Positions 37,654-47,405 of a DNA stretch of 64,000 nt are shown here, piece by piece. The DNA is from an uncultured Bacteroidales bacterium (GTDB lineage: Bacteria; Bacteroidota; Bacteroidia; Bacteroidales; UBA932). The translations under genes were made by a program, and so were the position numbers. The stretch lies in the NCBI GenBank assembly GCA_947168525.1, contig CAMVMG010000001.1, positions 62,001-126,000 of the forward strand, read 5' to 3'. Position 1 is the first letter of the stretch. Each line of letters opens with the position of its first letter. The notes beneath the pieces are model-generated. The model worked only from the letters and a program-made list of their open reading frames with translations, was not told the origin of the DNA and did no database searches.

Positions 37654-38615
37654 AAACAAGACTCATCATACCCTTCTTGCTCGTTTGCCTGACAACCAGC
37701 GCGGAAGGCCTCCGCAAAGAAGGTGGAGAAGCCTTCCTGGAGCCGCTGCAAAAACGGGATTCCGTGCTGGTAGCGGACCAGTTCCGCTATGGTGTGGAGC
37801 TCAAGGACGTAGCGGAAGGTACACCCCTGGCCCTCCCGGAAATCCAGACAGAGAAAGACAGTCCCATCGAGTTTGTGAGCGACTGGCAGCTGGATTCCGT
37901 CAAGGTTAAAAAGACGGGCCTATATACTATCAAAGCCTCCCGCATCCTCACCACCTGGTGGGGCGGCAGCTATGAGCTTCCGGACATTCCGGTGCTCTTC
38001 AACGGCGATACCCTTATCTTTAAAGCACCCGTAGAACATCTGGTAGTCAATGAATTACCAGTCGACATGGAAACTTTCCAGGCCAACGACATCAAGCCCC
38101 AGGTCAAATTTCCCTATACCTTCGGGGAGGTGTTCCCCTGGGTGCTGGGCGTGCTGCTTTTCGCCGCCCTGGTGTATTTTCTGGTGCGGGCGCTGCTCCG
38201 CCGCCGGAAAGAGGCCGGGGAAAAAGCCGATGCGGAACCGGCCCATATAAAGGCCTTGCGCAAGCTGGACGCTTTCCGGTCGGATAAATTCTGGGCGCCG
38301 GAAAAGCAGAAGACCTTCTACTCCGGGGTTACGGATGCCCTCCGGGAGTATATCGCCTCCCGTTTCGGCGTCGGCGCCCTGGAAATGACCACGGCAGAAC
38401 TGTTCTACGCCCTTAGGGATGCCAAGGATATCCCGCCTGACCTTTATGAGGAGATGAAAGATCTGTTTGAACGGGCCGATTTCGTGAAATTTGCCAAGTA
38501 CACCGCCTCTGACGAGGACAATGCCAAAGTGCTTCCCGGCGCGGTGCGCTTTGTGACCACCACCTACCAGAGCCAGCTGGAGGCGGAGGAAAAACAAACG
38601 GAAAGGGAGGAGTAA
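37650..38615 (+). CDS. Membrane-anchored Bat-operon protein of unknown function
   Basis: It begins with a probable signal peptide (MKTRLIIPFLLVCLTTSAEG), a periplasmic beta-rich part (VKKTGLYTIKASRI), a membrane helix at about 169-187 (FPWVLGVLLFAALVYFLVRAL), then a basic stretch and a helical cytoplasmic domain (FYSGVTDALREYIASRFGV). It resembles the DUF4381-like protein found at this position between DUF58 and BatA genes. The region at 38213-38243 contains a weak GCC-GATGC palindrome reminiscent of E elements (see rejected list). Confidence 0.7.
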   Translation: MKTRLIIPFLLVCLTTSAEGLRKEGGEAFLEPLQKRDSVLVADQFRYGVELKDVAEGTPLALPEIQTEKDSPIEFVSDWQLDSVKVKKTGLYTIKASRILTTWWGGSYELPDIPVLFNGDTLIFKAPVEHLVVNELPVDMETFQANDIKPQVKFPYTFGEVFPWVLGVLLFAALVYFLVRALLRRRKEAGEKADAEPAHIKALRKLDAFRSDKFWAPEKQKTFYSGVTDALREYIASRFGVGALEMTTAELFYALRDAKDIPPDLYEEMKDLFERADFVKFAKYTASDEDNAKVLPGAVRFVTTTYQSQLEAEEKQTEREE

Positions 38616-38618
38616 GCT

Positions 38619-39602
38619 ATGTTTTTTGAGTATCCTCATCTTCTGTGGCTGCTGGCCGTCCCGGTCCTGCTGGTACTGCGCTATCTGTGGATCGAACTTC
38701 GGGACCGCAGGCCCCATCTGCGCGTGTCTTCGCTGGATGAGTGGGCCTCCGGAGGGCCCAGTATCCTGGGCTGGCTGCGGCACGTTCCCTTCATCCTCAG
38801 GATCGCGGCCCTTTCCCTGATCACCGTGGCCATCGCCCGGCCCAGAAGTTCCACGCAGATGGAAAAGGTAGATACGGAGGGCATTGACATCGTGTTCGCT
38901 ATGGACGTCTCTACCAGTATGCTGGCCCGGGACTTCCAGCCGGACCGTCTGAGCGCCGCCAAGGACATCGCCATCGAGTTCATCGCCCAGCGCCCCAGCG
39001 ACCGTATGGGCATCGTGGTGTTTGCCGGTGAAAGCTACACCCAGTGTCCCCTCACCACCGACCGGGCTACCCTGATCAACCTCATGAAAGAGGTGCAGAC
39101 AGACCTCATCGAGGACGGCACGGCTATCGGCAACGGACTGGCCACTGCCGTAGCCCGCATGAAAGATTCAGATGCCAAGAGCCGCGTGGTGATCCTGCTC
39201 ACCGACGGCGTGAACAACATGGGCGAGATAGACCCTGGCATGGCGTCGGACATTGCCAAGACCTACGGAGTCCGGGTCTATACGATCGGCGTGGGGGCCA
39301 ATGGAGAGGCACCCTACCCCATGCAGACGCCCTGGGGCATCGAGATGCGTAACGTTCCCGTGGAGATTGACGAGCCGCTCCTGAAAGGCATTGCCGACAA
39401 TACTGGCGGACGCTATTTCCGGGCAACGGACAATACCAAGCTGAGCGAGATTTACGCGGAGATTGGCCAGATGGAGAAAACCCGCACCACTGTAGACTCG
39501 TTCCCGGTGTATAAGGATTTGTTTAAAGGATATGCCGTCGCGGCGCTCCTGTGCCTGCTGCTGGAGCTGCTTGTCGGTGCATTATTGAGGAGGATGCCGT
39601 GA
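38619..39602 (+). CDS. batA: BatA, VWA-domain membrane protein
   Basis: A 327-residue inner-membrane protein with N-terminal helices (LLWLLAVPVLLVLRYL; IAALSLITVAIARP), a VWA domain with the MIDAS motif DVSTS (96-100), LLTDGVNNMGEIDP and ADNTGGRYF, and a C-terminal helix (YAVAALLCLLLELLVGALL). Member of the Bat aerotolerance-type complex known in Bacteroides. Its TGA overlaps the BatB ATG (TGATG). Confidence 0.92.
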   Translation: MFFEYPHLLWLLAVPVLLVLRYLWIELRDRRPHLRVSSLDEWASGGPSILGWLRHVPFILRIAALSLITVAIARPRSSTQMEKVDTEGIDIVFAMDVSTSMLARDFQPDRLSAAKDIAIEFIAQRPSDRMGIVVFAGESYTQCPLTTDRATLINLMKEVQTDLIEDGTAIGNGLATAVARMKDSDAKSRVVILLTDGVNNMGEIDPGMASDIAKTYGVRVYTIGVGANGEAPYPMQTPWGIEMRNVPVEIDEPLLKGIADNTGGRYFRATDNTKLSEIYAEIGQMEKTRTTVDSFPVYKDLFKGYAVAALLCLLLELLVGALLRRMP

Positions 39603-40606
39603 TGTTGATGTTTGCCGACTATAAGTTTCTGTATCTGCTGCTCCTGATTCCGGTATTCCTGCTGGGATACGCCCTGTTGCGTTATTTCCGGCGCCGCCGG
39701 GTGAACGCCTTCGGCGACAAGGCGCTGGTGGAAGCGCTGATGCCCTCCCGCTCCCGCTCCAAGGGTTGGGTGCGGATGGTGCTCTTCTGCCTGGCCTTTC
39801 TTTTCTTCGTTCTGGGGCTGGCCCGGCCACAGACCGGCGCCAAGCTTTCCGAGCGCACTACCCGGGGAGCGGAGATCATCGTGGCGCTGGACGTCTCCAA
39901 TTCCATGCTGGCAGAGGATTATTCCCCCAACCGCCTGGAACGGGCCAAACTGGCCATCGCCCGGCTCACAGACCTGTTGCAGAACGACAGAATCGGCCTG
40001 GTCATCTTTGCAGGCACCTCTTTCGTCCAGCTTCCGGTCACCACCGATTATGTGAGCGCCAAGATGTTTCTGGGCTCCATCGACACCGGGTCCATTCCGG
40101 TTCAGGGAACCGCCATCGGAGATGCCATCCGGCTCAGTATCAAAAGTTTCAGTGCGCAAAGCGAGAAAAGCCGCGTGATTGTGGTTATCTCTGACGGTGA
40201 AAACCACGAAGACGATCCCGTAGAGGCTGCCACTCAGGCGGCGGAGATCGGCATCAAGGTGTATACCATCGGCGTGGGCTCCACCGAAGGCCAGCCCATC
40301 CCGGTTGACGGAAACCTGCTCCGGGATTCCCAGGGAGAGATTGTAGTGAGCAAACTGGACGAGAAAACCCTCCGGGACATCGCCCGGGCCGGCGGCGGCG
40401 CCTATATCCATGCCGGGAACGAGGAATTCGGCCTTAATCCCATCGTGCAGGATATCCGCCGCATGGAAGCTGAAGAGCTGGGCAGCATCGTGTTCGAGGA
40501 ATACGACGAGCAGTACATGTACTTCTTCGCCGTCGCCCTGCTCCTGTTTGTGATTGAAATGCTCATTGGCGAGCGCAAGCCCCGCCGGAAATTGTTCGAG
40601 CGATGA
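39602..40606 (+). CDS. batB: BatB, VWA-domain membrane protein
   Basis: A 334-residue paralogue of BatA: an N-terminal helix (FLYLLLLIPVFLLGYALL), a second helix, a VWA domain with DVSNS and VISDGENHED, and a final helix (FFAVALLLFVIEMLIGE). ATG 39602 shares bases with the BatA stop; GTG 39599 is possible. The BatC ATG overlaps its stop (ATGA). Confidence 0.92.
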   Translation: MLMFADYKFLYLLLLIPVFLLGYALLRYFRRRRVNAFGDKALVEALMPSRSRSKGWVRMVLFCLAFLFFVLGLARPQTGAKLSERTTRGAEIIVALDVSNSMLAEDYSPNRLERAKLAIARLTDLLQNDRIGLVIFAGTSFVQLPVTTDYVSAKMFLGSIDTGSIPVQGTAIGDAIRLSIKSFSAQSEKSRVIVVISDGENHEDDPVEAATQAAEIGIKVYTIGVGSTEGQPIPVDGNLLRDSQGEIVVSKLDEKTLRDIARAGGGAYIHAGNEEFGLNPIVQDIRRMEAEELGSIVFEEYDEQYMYFFAVALLLFVIEMLIGERKPRRKLFER

Positions 40607-41301
40607 GAAAATGTTTGGTAATACTGCTCTCCTTCTGCTGCGTCAGCGTTTTTGCGCAGAAGGGAGACCTGCGCCGGGGAAACCGCCAATTCCGCAAAGG
40701 AGACTATCCCCAGGCCGACCTGAGCTACCGCAAGGCCCTGGTGCAGGACACCACTTCAGTGGCGGCTGTGTACAACCTGGCCAATACGCTGTACCGGGAG
40801 AAAGACATGGAGAATGCCCGGAAAATGCTGGACGGGGTGAAGGAAAGCGCCCCGGCAGAGGCTTTTGCATCGGATTATTACTTCAACCTGGGGGATGTGG
40901 CCATCGCCCAGGAAGACTGGCAGGCGGCGGTGGATGCGTTCAAGCAGTGTCTGCTGAGAACCCCCGGAGACCTGGCGGCCAAGGAAAACTACATCTATGC
41001 CCGCAATAAATGGATGGAACAGCAGAACCAGGACCAGCAGGGCGGAGGAGACAATAACCAGAACCAGGACCAGAACCAGGATCAGAATCAGCAGGATCAG
41101 GATCAGAATCAGCAGGATCAGGACCAGGACCGGCAGGACCAGGGCCAGGACCGGCAGAACGGTCAGGAGCCTCAGATTTCTCCCCAGCAGGCCCAGCAGA
41201 TGTTGCAGGCCATTCAGCAGAAAGAGCGGGAAACCCAGGAAAAGGTAGACCAGAAAAAGGCGGCGGCTATGAAGTCCCGCCAGAAGGAAAAGAATTGGTA
41301 G
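40603..41301 (+). CDS. batC: BatC, TPR protein with Gln/Asp/Asn-rich repeat
   Basis: Signal peptide MRKCLVILLSFCCVSVFAQ, then TPR-type helices (NRQFRKGDYPQADLSYRKAL; VYNLANTLYREKDMENARKML; FNLGDVAIAQEDWQAAVDAF) and a long hydrophilic repeat tract of QDQNQ-type units (about residues 148-190), followed by a coil. Partner protein in the Bat complex. The repeat DNA is a coding tract, not a CRISPR. Confidence 0.88.
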   Translation: MRKCLVILLSFCCVSVFAQKGDLRRGNRQFRKGDYPQADLSYRKALVQDTTSVAAVYNLANTLYREKDMENARKMLDGVKESAPAEAFASDYYFNLGDVAIAQEDWQAAVDAFKQCLLRTPGDLAAKENYIYARNKWMEQQNQDQQGGGDNNQNQDQNQDQNQQDQDQNQQDQDQDRQDQGQDRQNGQEPQISPQQAQQMLQAIQQKERETQEKVDQKKAAAMKSRQKEKNW

Positions 41302-41307
41302 AAGGAT

Positions 41308-43917
41308 ATGAAACGGATCATCTCCATCTGTGCAGTCGTTCTCATGGCGCTTCCGCTGTGGGCACAGTCCACCATTCGCGTGGAGGTGCACAATATTGTA
41401 GAATTGTCGGAACGCTTTAACGTGGTGTTCGTGGTGGAAGGGGAACATGCCCCTTCAGAGTTCGAATGGAACGCCGGAGAAGACTTCACTACCGTCTGGG
41501 GCCCCCAGAAGGGCTCTTCCACCAGCATCCAGATCGTGAACGGGAAAACCACCCGGAATTCGCAGACTTCCTATACCTATATCCTCCAGGCCCGGAAGAC
41601 GGGTACATTCACGCTACCGGCAGCATCGGCCAAAGTCCGGGGGAACACCATCCAGTCCAAGGCGGTGAGCGTGCAGGTGGTGGACAACGGTTCGCGTCCT
41701 TCCCAGGGCTCGTCGGCCGATGATACCCAGGAGGGAGAAACCCAGAGTTCCCGTCAGCAAAGCTCCCAGGCCGATATTTTCATGCGCCTTTCCCTGAGCC
41801 GCTCTTCCGTGGTGGTGGGAGAACCGGTGACGGCCACGCTCAAGATTTACCACCGGACCAACCTGGTGGGCTTTGAAAATGCCAAGTTCCCGTCTTTCAA
41901 CGGTTTCTGGAGCCAGGAGGTGGAATCGCCCTCCAACATCGAGTTCCAGCGGGAACAGGTAGACGGCAAGATGTACAATGCGGCCGTGCTCCGCCGCTGG
42001 GTAATCATCCCCCAGAAAGCCGGCGACCAGACCATCGAGCCGGCAGAGGTTGTGTGTCTGGTAAACACCCAGCGCCGCCGCAGCACTGGGTCCATCTTCG
42101 ACGATTTCTTCGAGAGCGACTATGTCACCACCCGCCAGCGGGTGTATACGGCCGCTCCCACCTTGCACGTGTCGGCCCTGCCCTCCGGCGCTCCGGCCTC
42201 TTTCGGCGGGGGTGTGGGTAATTTCACCGTCCAGGCCCGCCTGAGCAAGGATTCCCTCAAGACCCATGACGCCGCCTCCCTGCTGGTGACCTTGTCCGGA
42301 AAGGGCAATATAGCCCTGTTGGAGGCGCCGAAGGTCATTTTCCCTCCGGATTTCGAGGTATACGATGTCCGCACCACAGTGAATACCGACAAAAGCGGCA
42401 CTTCGGGGTCCAAGACCTTCGAGTACCCGTTCATTCCCCGCAGCCCCGGAAACTTTTCGATCGACCCTGTAAAATACGGATTCTATGATGTTTCCGCCCG
42501 TCGGTACCAGGTAGCCTCTACGGATTCCCTGCACCTGAGGGTGGCACGTTCCGCGGGATCGGCGTCGACAGTCCCCGACGCCGGATCTTCCCTGGTGGTG
42601 GACCGCAAAGGCGTGAAAAACCTGGGGGACGACATCCGCTTTATCCGCAGCCGGACCGACCTGGGCGAGGGGAAGGAGTTCTTTGTCTATTCCAAGCTCT
42701 GGTGGGTCTGCATCGTCCTGCTGCTACTCTCTGGCCTGGGCTTCTATCTGGGATTCCGTAAGGCGGCCGCCCGCCGGGCCGACGTAGCCGGCACGCGCAA
42801 CCGCAAGGCTACCCGGATGGCCATGAAGCGGCTGTCGCAGGCGCATGATTTCCTGCAGAAGAACCTGTATACGGCCTTCTACGAGGAACTGCACCGTTCC
42901 CTGCTGGGCTTTGTAGGCGACAAGCTGTCCATGGACATGGCCGACCAGAACAAGGAGAACATCGAGCAGGCCCTCCGGGAAGGCGGCGTTTCTGCAGAGA
43001 CCGCTGAAGGGTTCACCGCCCTGCTGGATGCGTGCGAATTTGCCCGCTATGCCCCCGATGCCGGTCACGACGCCATGGCCGCCCATTACGACCAGGCGGT
43101 GGCCTTGATTACCGCAATCGATTCTTCCATGAAAAAGACCCCGTCCCATAAGCACGCCCTGACAGCAAGCTTACTCCTGCTGCTGATTCCCTTCACGCTT
43201 CAGGCAGCTCCTCTTTCCTATCCCGATTCCCTTTGGCACTCCGGCGTGGAGGCCTATTCGGCCGGGGATTATCCGTCTGCCCTGAAAGACTGGGAAGAAC
43301 TGCGCTCGGCCGGGCTGGTGTCCAAGGACCTGTACTATAACCTGGGCAATGCATATTTCAAGACAGATGAGATTGCCCCTGCCATCCTGTGGTACGAGCG
43401 TGCCCTGCGGCTGGATCCTTCCGATGCCGATATCCGCTACAACCTGGAATTCGCCCGCTCCCGTACGCAGGACCGCATCGACGAGGTCCCGGAGATCTTC
43501 TTCGAGGCCTGGGGCCACAAGATATGCTACCTGCTGCCCTCCGACACCTGGGCCGTCTTGTCCCTGGTGTTGCTGGCTGCAACGGTAGCACTGGCGCTGT
43601 TGTTCCTGCTGGGGTCTACCAGCGGGCAGCGCCGCCTGGGCTTCTTCGCGGGCATCGTCACCCTGCTGCTGGCGTTCCTGGGATGGGATTTCGCCCAGTG
43701 GCAACGGACAGAAGCCCGTCGGCAGGACACGGCCATTGTCATGCGGGCGGTGTCTTCCGTGAAGAGTTCCCCTTCGGCCGACACCGCCAAAGACCTGTTC
43801 ATCCTGCACGAGGGAACCCGTGTAAAGTTGCTGGACAGCGTATCCTCCTATTCCAATATCGAGCTTGCCGACGGCCGCCAGGGCTGGATTCCGACGAAAG
43901 ACATCGAAGTAATCTAG
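41308..43917 (+). CDS. batD: BatD-BatE fusion: oxygen-tolerance protein with TPR and SH3-like C-terminus
   Basis: The 869-residue protein begins with a signal peptide ([20 protein letters not shown]) and a BatD-type periplasmic beta domain, and has a membrane helix at about 465-485 ([17 protein letters not shown]) plus a cytoplasmic helical part. Around residue 610 comes a second hydrophobic segment ([20 protein letters not shown]) and then a BatE-like section: TPRs ([20 protein letters not shown]), two helices, and a terminal SH3-like beta domain ([29 protein letters not shown]). The junction reads as one open frame, so a natural fusion is likely, though a compressed gap cannot be ruled out. 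Confidence 0.85.
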   Translation: MKRIISICAVVLMALPLWAQSTIRVEVHNIVELSERFNVVFVVEGEHAPSEFEWNAGEDFTTVWGPQKGSSTSIQIVNGKTTRNSQTSYTYILQARKTGTFTLPAASAKVRGNTIQSKAVSVQVVDNGSRPSQGSSADDTQEGETQSSRQQSSQADIFMRLSLSRSSVVVGEPVTATLKIYHRTNLVGFENAKFPSFNGFWSQEVESPSNIEFQREQVDGKMYNAAVLRRWVIIPQKAGDQTIEPAEVVCLVNTQRRRSTGSIFDDFFESDYVTTRQRVYTAAPTLHVSALPSGAPASFGGGVGNFTVQARLSKDSLKTHDAASLLVTLSGKGNIALLEAPKVIFPPDFEVYDVRTTVNTDKSGTSGSKTFEYPFIPRSPGNFSIDPVKYGFYDVSARRYQVASTDSLHLRVARSAGSASTVPDAGSSLVVDRKGVKNLGDDIRFIRSRTDLGEGKEFFVYSKLWWVCIVLLLLSGLGFYLGFRKAAARRADVAGTRNRKATRMAMKRLSQAHDFLQKNLYTAFYEELHRSLLGFVGDKLSMDMADQNKENIEQALREGGVSAETAEGFTALLDACEFARYAPDAGHDAMAAHYDQAVALITAIDSSMKKTPSHKHALTASLLLLLIPFTLQAAPLSYPDSLWHSGVEAYSAGDYPSALKDWEELRSAGLVSKDLYYNLGNAYFKTDEIAPAILWYERALRLDPSDADIRYNLEFARSRTQDRIDEVPEIFFEAWGHKICYLLPSDTWAVLSLVLLAATVALALLFLLGSTSGQRRLGFFAGIVTLLLAFLGWDFAQWQRTEARRQDTAIVMRAVSSVKSSPSADTAKDLFILHEGTRVKLLDSVSSYSNIELADGRQGWIPTKDIEVI

Positions 43918-45257
43918 TAGCGGTTGAGCGGACGGCCGGAGGTCATCATGTGCACCTTCCGTTTTACCTCGTCCAGAACCAGTTTGTGGGCGATGCGCTC
44001 TGCTGTCTGTTTCTCGTCCGGTTCCTTGGCGGAGAGGGCGGCGGCGTGTGCGTTGGCCGACGTGAGCACCTGGTCAATCAGGTCCACGATGAAGAGCATG
44101 TCTTTTTCTTCGAAGCCGCGGGAGGTAATGGCGGGGGTGCCGATGCGGAGACCGCTGGTAGCGAAGGCGCTGCGGCTGTCAAAGGGCACCATGTTCTTGT
44201 TTACGGTGATGTCGGCCCGGCCCAGTTCTTTCTCTGCCAGGCGGCCCGTAAGGTCAGGGAACTTGGTGCGGAGGTCGATGAGCATGAGGTGGTTGTCCGT
44301 ACCGCCGGAAATAATCTTGTACCCTCTGGCGATGAATTCCTGACACATGGCGGCGGCGTTGGTCACCACCTGCTTCTGGTAGGCTTTGTATTCCGGCTGG
44401 GCGGCTTCGAAGAAGGCCACGGCTTTGGCGGCGATTACATGCTCCAGCGGACCGCCCTGGATGCCCGGGAAGACGCTGGAATTGAGGATGGCGCTCATCT
44501 TCTTGATCTCGCCTTTGGGTGTGGTGAGCCCCCAGGGATTGTCGAAGTCCTTGTCCATGAGGATGATGCCGCCGCGCGGTCCGCGGAGGGTCTTGTGGGT
44601 GGTGGAGGTGACAATGTGGGCATATTTCACAGGGTTCTTCAGCAGGCCCGCGGCAATGAGGCCGGCCGTGTGGGCCATGTCGATCCACAGGATGGCACCC
44701 ACCTTGTCGGCGATTGTACGCATGCGCTCGTAATCCCATTCACGCGAGTAGGCCGATGCACCGCCGATAATGAGCTTGGGCTTGCATTCCAGTGCCTTGC
44801 GCTCCATCTCGTCGTAATCTACCCGGCCGGTTTCCGGATCCAGGCCGTAGGCCACCGGATGGTATAGGATGCCGGAAGCGTTCACGGGAGAGCCGTGGGT
44901 AAGGTGACCGCCCATGGAAAGGTCCAGGCCCATGAAGGTGTCTCCGGGACGGAGGATGGCCATGGTGACGGCCATGTTGGCCTGGGCACCGGAGTGGGGC
45001 TGTACATTGGCGTATTCTGCATCGTACAGGGCGCAGAGACGGTCTATGGCCAGTTGCTCGATCTGGTCCACGATCTCGCAGCCGCCGTAATACCGCTTGC
45101 CGGGATAGCCTTCTGCGTACTTGTTGGTGCAAATGGAGCCCATGGCCTCCAGCACCTGGTTGGATACATAGTTTTCGGAAGCGATGAGTTCCAGTCCGGA
45201 AGACTGGCGTTCCTGCTCTTTCTTGATGAGGTCGAATACCTGAAGGTCCTGTTTCAT
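43914..45257 (-). CDS. glyA: Serine hydroxymethyltransferase
   Basis: PLP enzyme that interconverts serine and glycine with tetrahydrofolate. From ATG 45257 ([18 protein letters not shown]) the protein is 447 residues. Motifs include [26 protein letters not shown], and the Schiff-base Lys222 in [13 protein letters not shown]. The longer frame to 45350 extends over the promoter region and is rejected. Its stop overlaps that of batD (CTAG). Confidence 0.95.
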   Translation of the reverse strand: MKQDLQVFDLIKKEQERQSSGLELIASENYVSNQVLEAMGSICTNKYAEGYPGKRYYGGCEIVDQIEQLAIDRLCALYDAEYANVQPHSGAQANMAVTMAILRPGDTFMGLDLSMGGHLTHGSPVNASGILYHPVAYGLDPETGRVDYDEMERKALECKPKLIIGGASAYSREWDYERMRTIADKVGAILWIDMAHTAGLIAAGLLKNPVKYAHIVTSTTHKTLRGPRGGIILMDKDFDNPWGLTTPKGEIKKMSAILNSSVFPGIQGGPLEHVIAAKAVAFFEAAQPEYKAYQKQVVTNAAAMCQEFIARGYKIISGGTDNHLMLIDLRTKFPDLTGRLAEKELGRADITVNKNMVPFDSRSAFATSGLRIGTPAITSRGFEEKDMLFIVDLIDQVLTSANAHAAALSAKEPDEKQTAERIAHKLVLDEVKRKVHMMTSGRPLNRY

Positions 45258-45280
45258 AAAAGCATTAATAATTACGTTCA

Positions 45281-45288
45281 CAAATATA
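45281..45288 (-). promoter_or_regulatory. -7 box for glyA
   Basis: Reads TATATTTG on the minus strand, 23 bases before the ATG at 45257, divergent from the box at 45312. Confidence 0.5.
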
Positions 45289-45311
45289 ACTTTTTTTTCC
45301 GGGTAAACCAC

Positions 45312-45319
45312 TATATTTG
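45312..45319 (+). promoter_or_regulatory. -7 box directly before the second SpoU gene (near-leaderless)
   Basis: TATATTTG, then five bases, then the ATG at 45325. Confidence 0.55.
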
Positions 45320-45324
45320 CTGCC

Positions 45325-45915
45325 ATGAAAGACAGAAAACTGCTCAACATGGAATTGGGACGGCTTACGGCCGATGCCTACCGGAACCGCCCGGAAAGCG
45401 GTATCGTGCTGGTACTGGACAATATCCGCAGCGCCCACAATGTGGGAAGCGCCTTCCGGACGGGAGATGCCTTTGGCGTGGACAAGATCTATCTGGGGGG
45501 CATATGCCCGGTTCCGCCCTCTCCGGAGTTGAGGAAAGTGGCTCTGGGGGCGGAGGAAGTGGTGCCTTTCGAGCATGTGCAGGATGTCAAAAGCCTGGTG
45601 GAGCGGCTGAAGGCCGACGGCTACACGGTTGTGGCCGTGGAGCAGACGGTCCATTCCGTGAAACTGGACGAATTCCAGGCTGGAACCGGAAAGGGTGTTT
45701 CCGGCGTGCAAGATGAAGGCCGATGCACACCGGAAACACCCTTTCCGGTCCGCTACGCATTCGTCTTCGGCCATGAAGTGGACGGGGTGCAGCAGGAGGT
45801 GGTGGATGCATGCGATTTCTCCCTGGAGATTCCCCAGCGGGGCACCAAGCATTCCTTGAACGTGTCCGTGAGCATCGGCATTGTGCTCTGGGGAACCGTT
45901 TTTGCAAAAAAATGA
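45325..45915 (+). CDS. SpoU/TrmH-family RNA methyltransferase, short form, with E-type insert
   Basis: A 196-residue SPOUT methyltransferase without the N-terminal RNA-binding lobe. Motifs: [21 protein letters not shown] split around Asn/Val-Gly (motif 1), [12 protein letters not shown] (motif 2) and [14 protein letters not shown] (motif 3). Between LDEFQ and YAFVFG, where relatives have a short loop, lie about 22 extra residues encoded by palindrome E2. The reading frame of this insert is shifted relative to the cysS, metG and first SpoU inserts, giving DEGRC instead of KADA. RNA target unknown. Confidence 0.87.
   Translation: MKDRKLLNMELGRLTADAYRNRPESGIVLVLDNIRSAHNVGSAFRTGDAFGVDKIYLGGICPVPPSPELRKVALGAEEVVPFEHVQDVKSLVERLKADGYTVVAVEQTVHSVKLDEFQAGTGKGVSGVQDEGRCTPETPFPVRYAFVFGHEVDGVQQEVVDACDFSLEIPQRGTKHSLNVSVSIGIVLWGTVFAKK
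45685..45749 (+). repeat. E-type palindromic element E2, in frame inside the second SpoU gene
   Basis: A perfect 20-bp stem, 45685-45704 with 45730-45749 (arm ACCGGAAAGGGTGTTTCCGG). An inner GTGCA/TGCAC pair of five bases closes the sense-strand apex AGATGAAGGCCGA. Confidence 0.85.
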
Positions 45916-45948
45916 ATGTTTTTTTTCGATTTTTCGTTCCGGAAAAGA

Positions 45949-45956
45949 TAACTTTG
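45949..45956 (+). promoter_or_regulatory. -7 box for the secreted protein gene
   Basis: TAACTTTG, 17 bases before the ATG at 45974, with T-rich sequence upstream. Confidence 0.5.
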
Positions 45957-45973
45957 TAAAAAAAAGAAAGACT

Positions 45974-46537
45974 ATGAAGAAAATGATGAGCATCCTGGCC
46001 GCACTGGCGATAGCGGTAACGGCCTTCGCGCAGGGTTCTGCGGCTACCTTCGAAATCAAATCCGGCAAAATGGTCGTATCCACGGAAGTCATGGGCCAGA
46101 AGATGGAAGCCACTTCCTACTTCGACAATTACGGCGCCCTCCAGATGAGCAAGACGGAGGCAGAATCCATGATGGGCAAAGTGGAAATGGGAACCATCAT
46201 CAGAGACGGGAAAACCTATATGGTGGACTATATCCAGAAATCGGTGCAGGAGATGCCCGCCCAGGAAAGCATCAATTACCTGTCCCTGGACAAGGCTACC
46301 ATCGATAAATACAAAGTGAAAGAAGTCGGGAAGGAAACTGTCGGCGGCAAGGAATGCACCAAATATACGGCCGAGATTTCCCAGATGGGCCAGACGGCCA
46401 AGGTAGAAGCCTGGGTCTGGAAGGGCATCCCCATGAAAACCGTGACCGATTTCGGCGGCATGTCCATCGTGGCGGAGGTGACGGAACTCTCGGAAGAGGC
46501 CGTAGATGCCTCCGTGTTCGAAGTGCCCAAATTCTAA
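45974..46537 (+). CDS. Predicted secreted protein, DUF4412-like
   Basis: A 187-residue protein with a signal peptide (MKKMMSILAALAIAVTAFAQ) and a beta-rich mature part with repeated short Met/Lys-rich strands (KMVVSTEVMGQKMEATSYF; YMVDYIQKSVQEMPAQE; ECTKYTAEISQMGQTAKVE). The pattern resembles the DUF4412 group, in the same broad class as lipoprotein-sorting-like beta folds, but I am not sure. The ATG at 45974 fits the promoter. It is convergent with miaA, leaving four bases. Confidence 0.65.
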   Translation: MKKMMSILAALAIAVTAFAQGSAATFEIKSGKMVVSTEVMGQKMEATSYFDNYGALQMSKTEAESMMGKVEMGTIIRDGKTYMVDYIQKSVQEMPAQESINYLSLDKATIDKYKVKEVGKETVGGKECTKYTAEISQMGQTAKVEAWVWKGIPMKTVTDFGGMSIVAEVTELSEEAVDASVFEVPKF

Positions 46538-46541
46538 AGGA

Positions 46542-47402
46542 TCAAAGGGACACCCACTCGATGGACGGGTCCCGGCGCCACCACGTGAGCTGGCGCTTGG
46601 CATAATGCCTGGTATTTACCTGGATGCGGCGTACAGCCTCGTCCAGGTTTGTTTTTCCGTCGAAATAATCAAACAGTTCCCGGTAGCCCACCGTTTGCAG
46701 GGAGGGCAGGTTCCGGTAAGGGAGCAGGCTCCGGGCCTCTTCTTCCAGGCCTTCTTCCATCATGGCCAGGACGCGCTGGTCCAGGCGGGCGTACAGATCT
46801 TCCCGGGGGCATTCCAGGCCGATTTTCCGGATTTCGAAATCCCTCTCCTTGAAACGCCGGGTCTTGAAGGAAGAAAACGGTTTTCCGGTGTAAAGGCACA
46901 CTTCCAGGGCGCGGATGATGCGCCTTCCGTTGGTGAGGTCTATTTCCCCGTAGGTGACGGGGTCCAGTTCCTTGAGCTGTGCGGCGAGCACGTCCACGCC
47001 CTCGTCCCGGAGGCATTCGATCAGGTGTTCCCGTAGTTGCAGGGGCACCTCCGGGAAGTCGTCCAGCCCGTAGCAGAAGGCGTCTATGTACAGCATGGAA
47101 CCGCCGCACATCACCAGGGTTTCGTGGCCTTGGGAAAAAAGGCGGTTGACCAGGCGGAGCGCTTCTACCTCATAGATGCCGGCCGTGTAGTTCCGGGTAA
47201 CCGGAATTTCCCGGATAAAGTAGTGTTTTACCGTGGAGAGTTGCTTGTCGGAGGGGACGGCAGTTCCGATGCGCATTTCCCGATAGATCTGCCTGGAGTC
47301 GCAGGAGATGACAGGGGAGCCGTATTCCAGGGCGCGAGAAATGGCATAGGCCGTCTTGCCTACGCCGGTGGGGCCGAGTATAATCTCCAGGCGCCGGCCC
47401 AT
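46542..47402 (-). CDS. miaA: tRNA dimethylallyltransferase
   Basis: Transfers a dimethylallyl group to A37 of tRNAs reading UNN codons. The 286-residue protein has P-loop GPTGVGKTAYA (10-20), SCDSRQIYREM (DSxQxY substrate motif), and QTVGYRELFDYFDG near the C-terminus. A little shorter than the average MiaA but intact. It lies three bases after the pRiA4b ORF-3-like gene on the same strand. Confidence 0.94.
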   Translation of the reverse strand: MGRRLEIILGPTGVGKTAYAISRALEYGSPVISCDSRQIYREMRIGTAVPSDKQLSTVKHYFIREIPVTRNYTAGIYEVEALRLVNRLFSQGHETLVMCGGSMLYIDAFCYGLDDFPEVPLQLREHLIECLRDEGVDVLAAQLKELDPVTYGEIDLTNGRRIIRALEVCLYTGKPFSSFKTRRFKERDFEIRKIGLECPREDLYARLDQRVLAMMEEGLEEEARSLLPYRNLPSLQTVGYRELFDYFDGKTNLDEAVRRIQVNTRHYAKRQLTWWRRDPSIEWVSL

Positions 47403-47405
47403 TCC

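Noticed and set aside
38213..38243. Hairpin GGCCGG...CCGGCC with an AGCCGATGC loop in the Bat-operon membrane protein gene
   Set aside because: The stem is only 6 bp and the loop differs from the apex consensus. Could be chance in GC-rich coding DNA.
41020..41170. CAGGACCAGAACCAG-type repeat as CRISPR or satellite
   Set aside because: It is an in-frame QDQNQ coding tract in batC, with no spacers and no cas genes.
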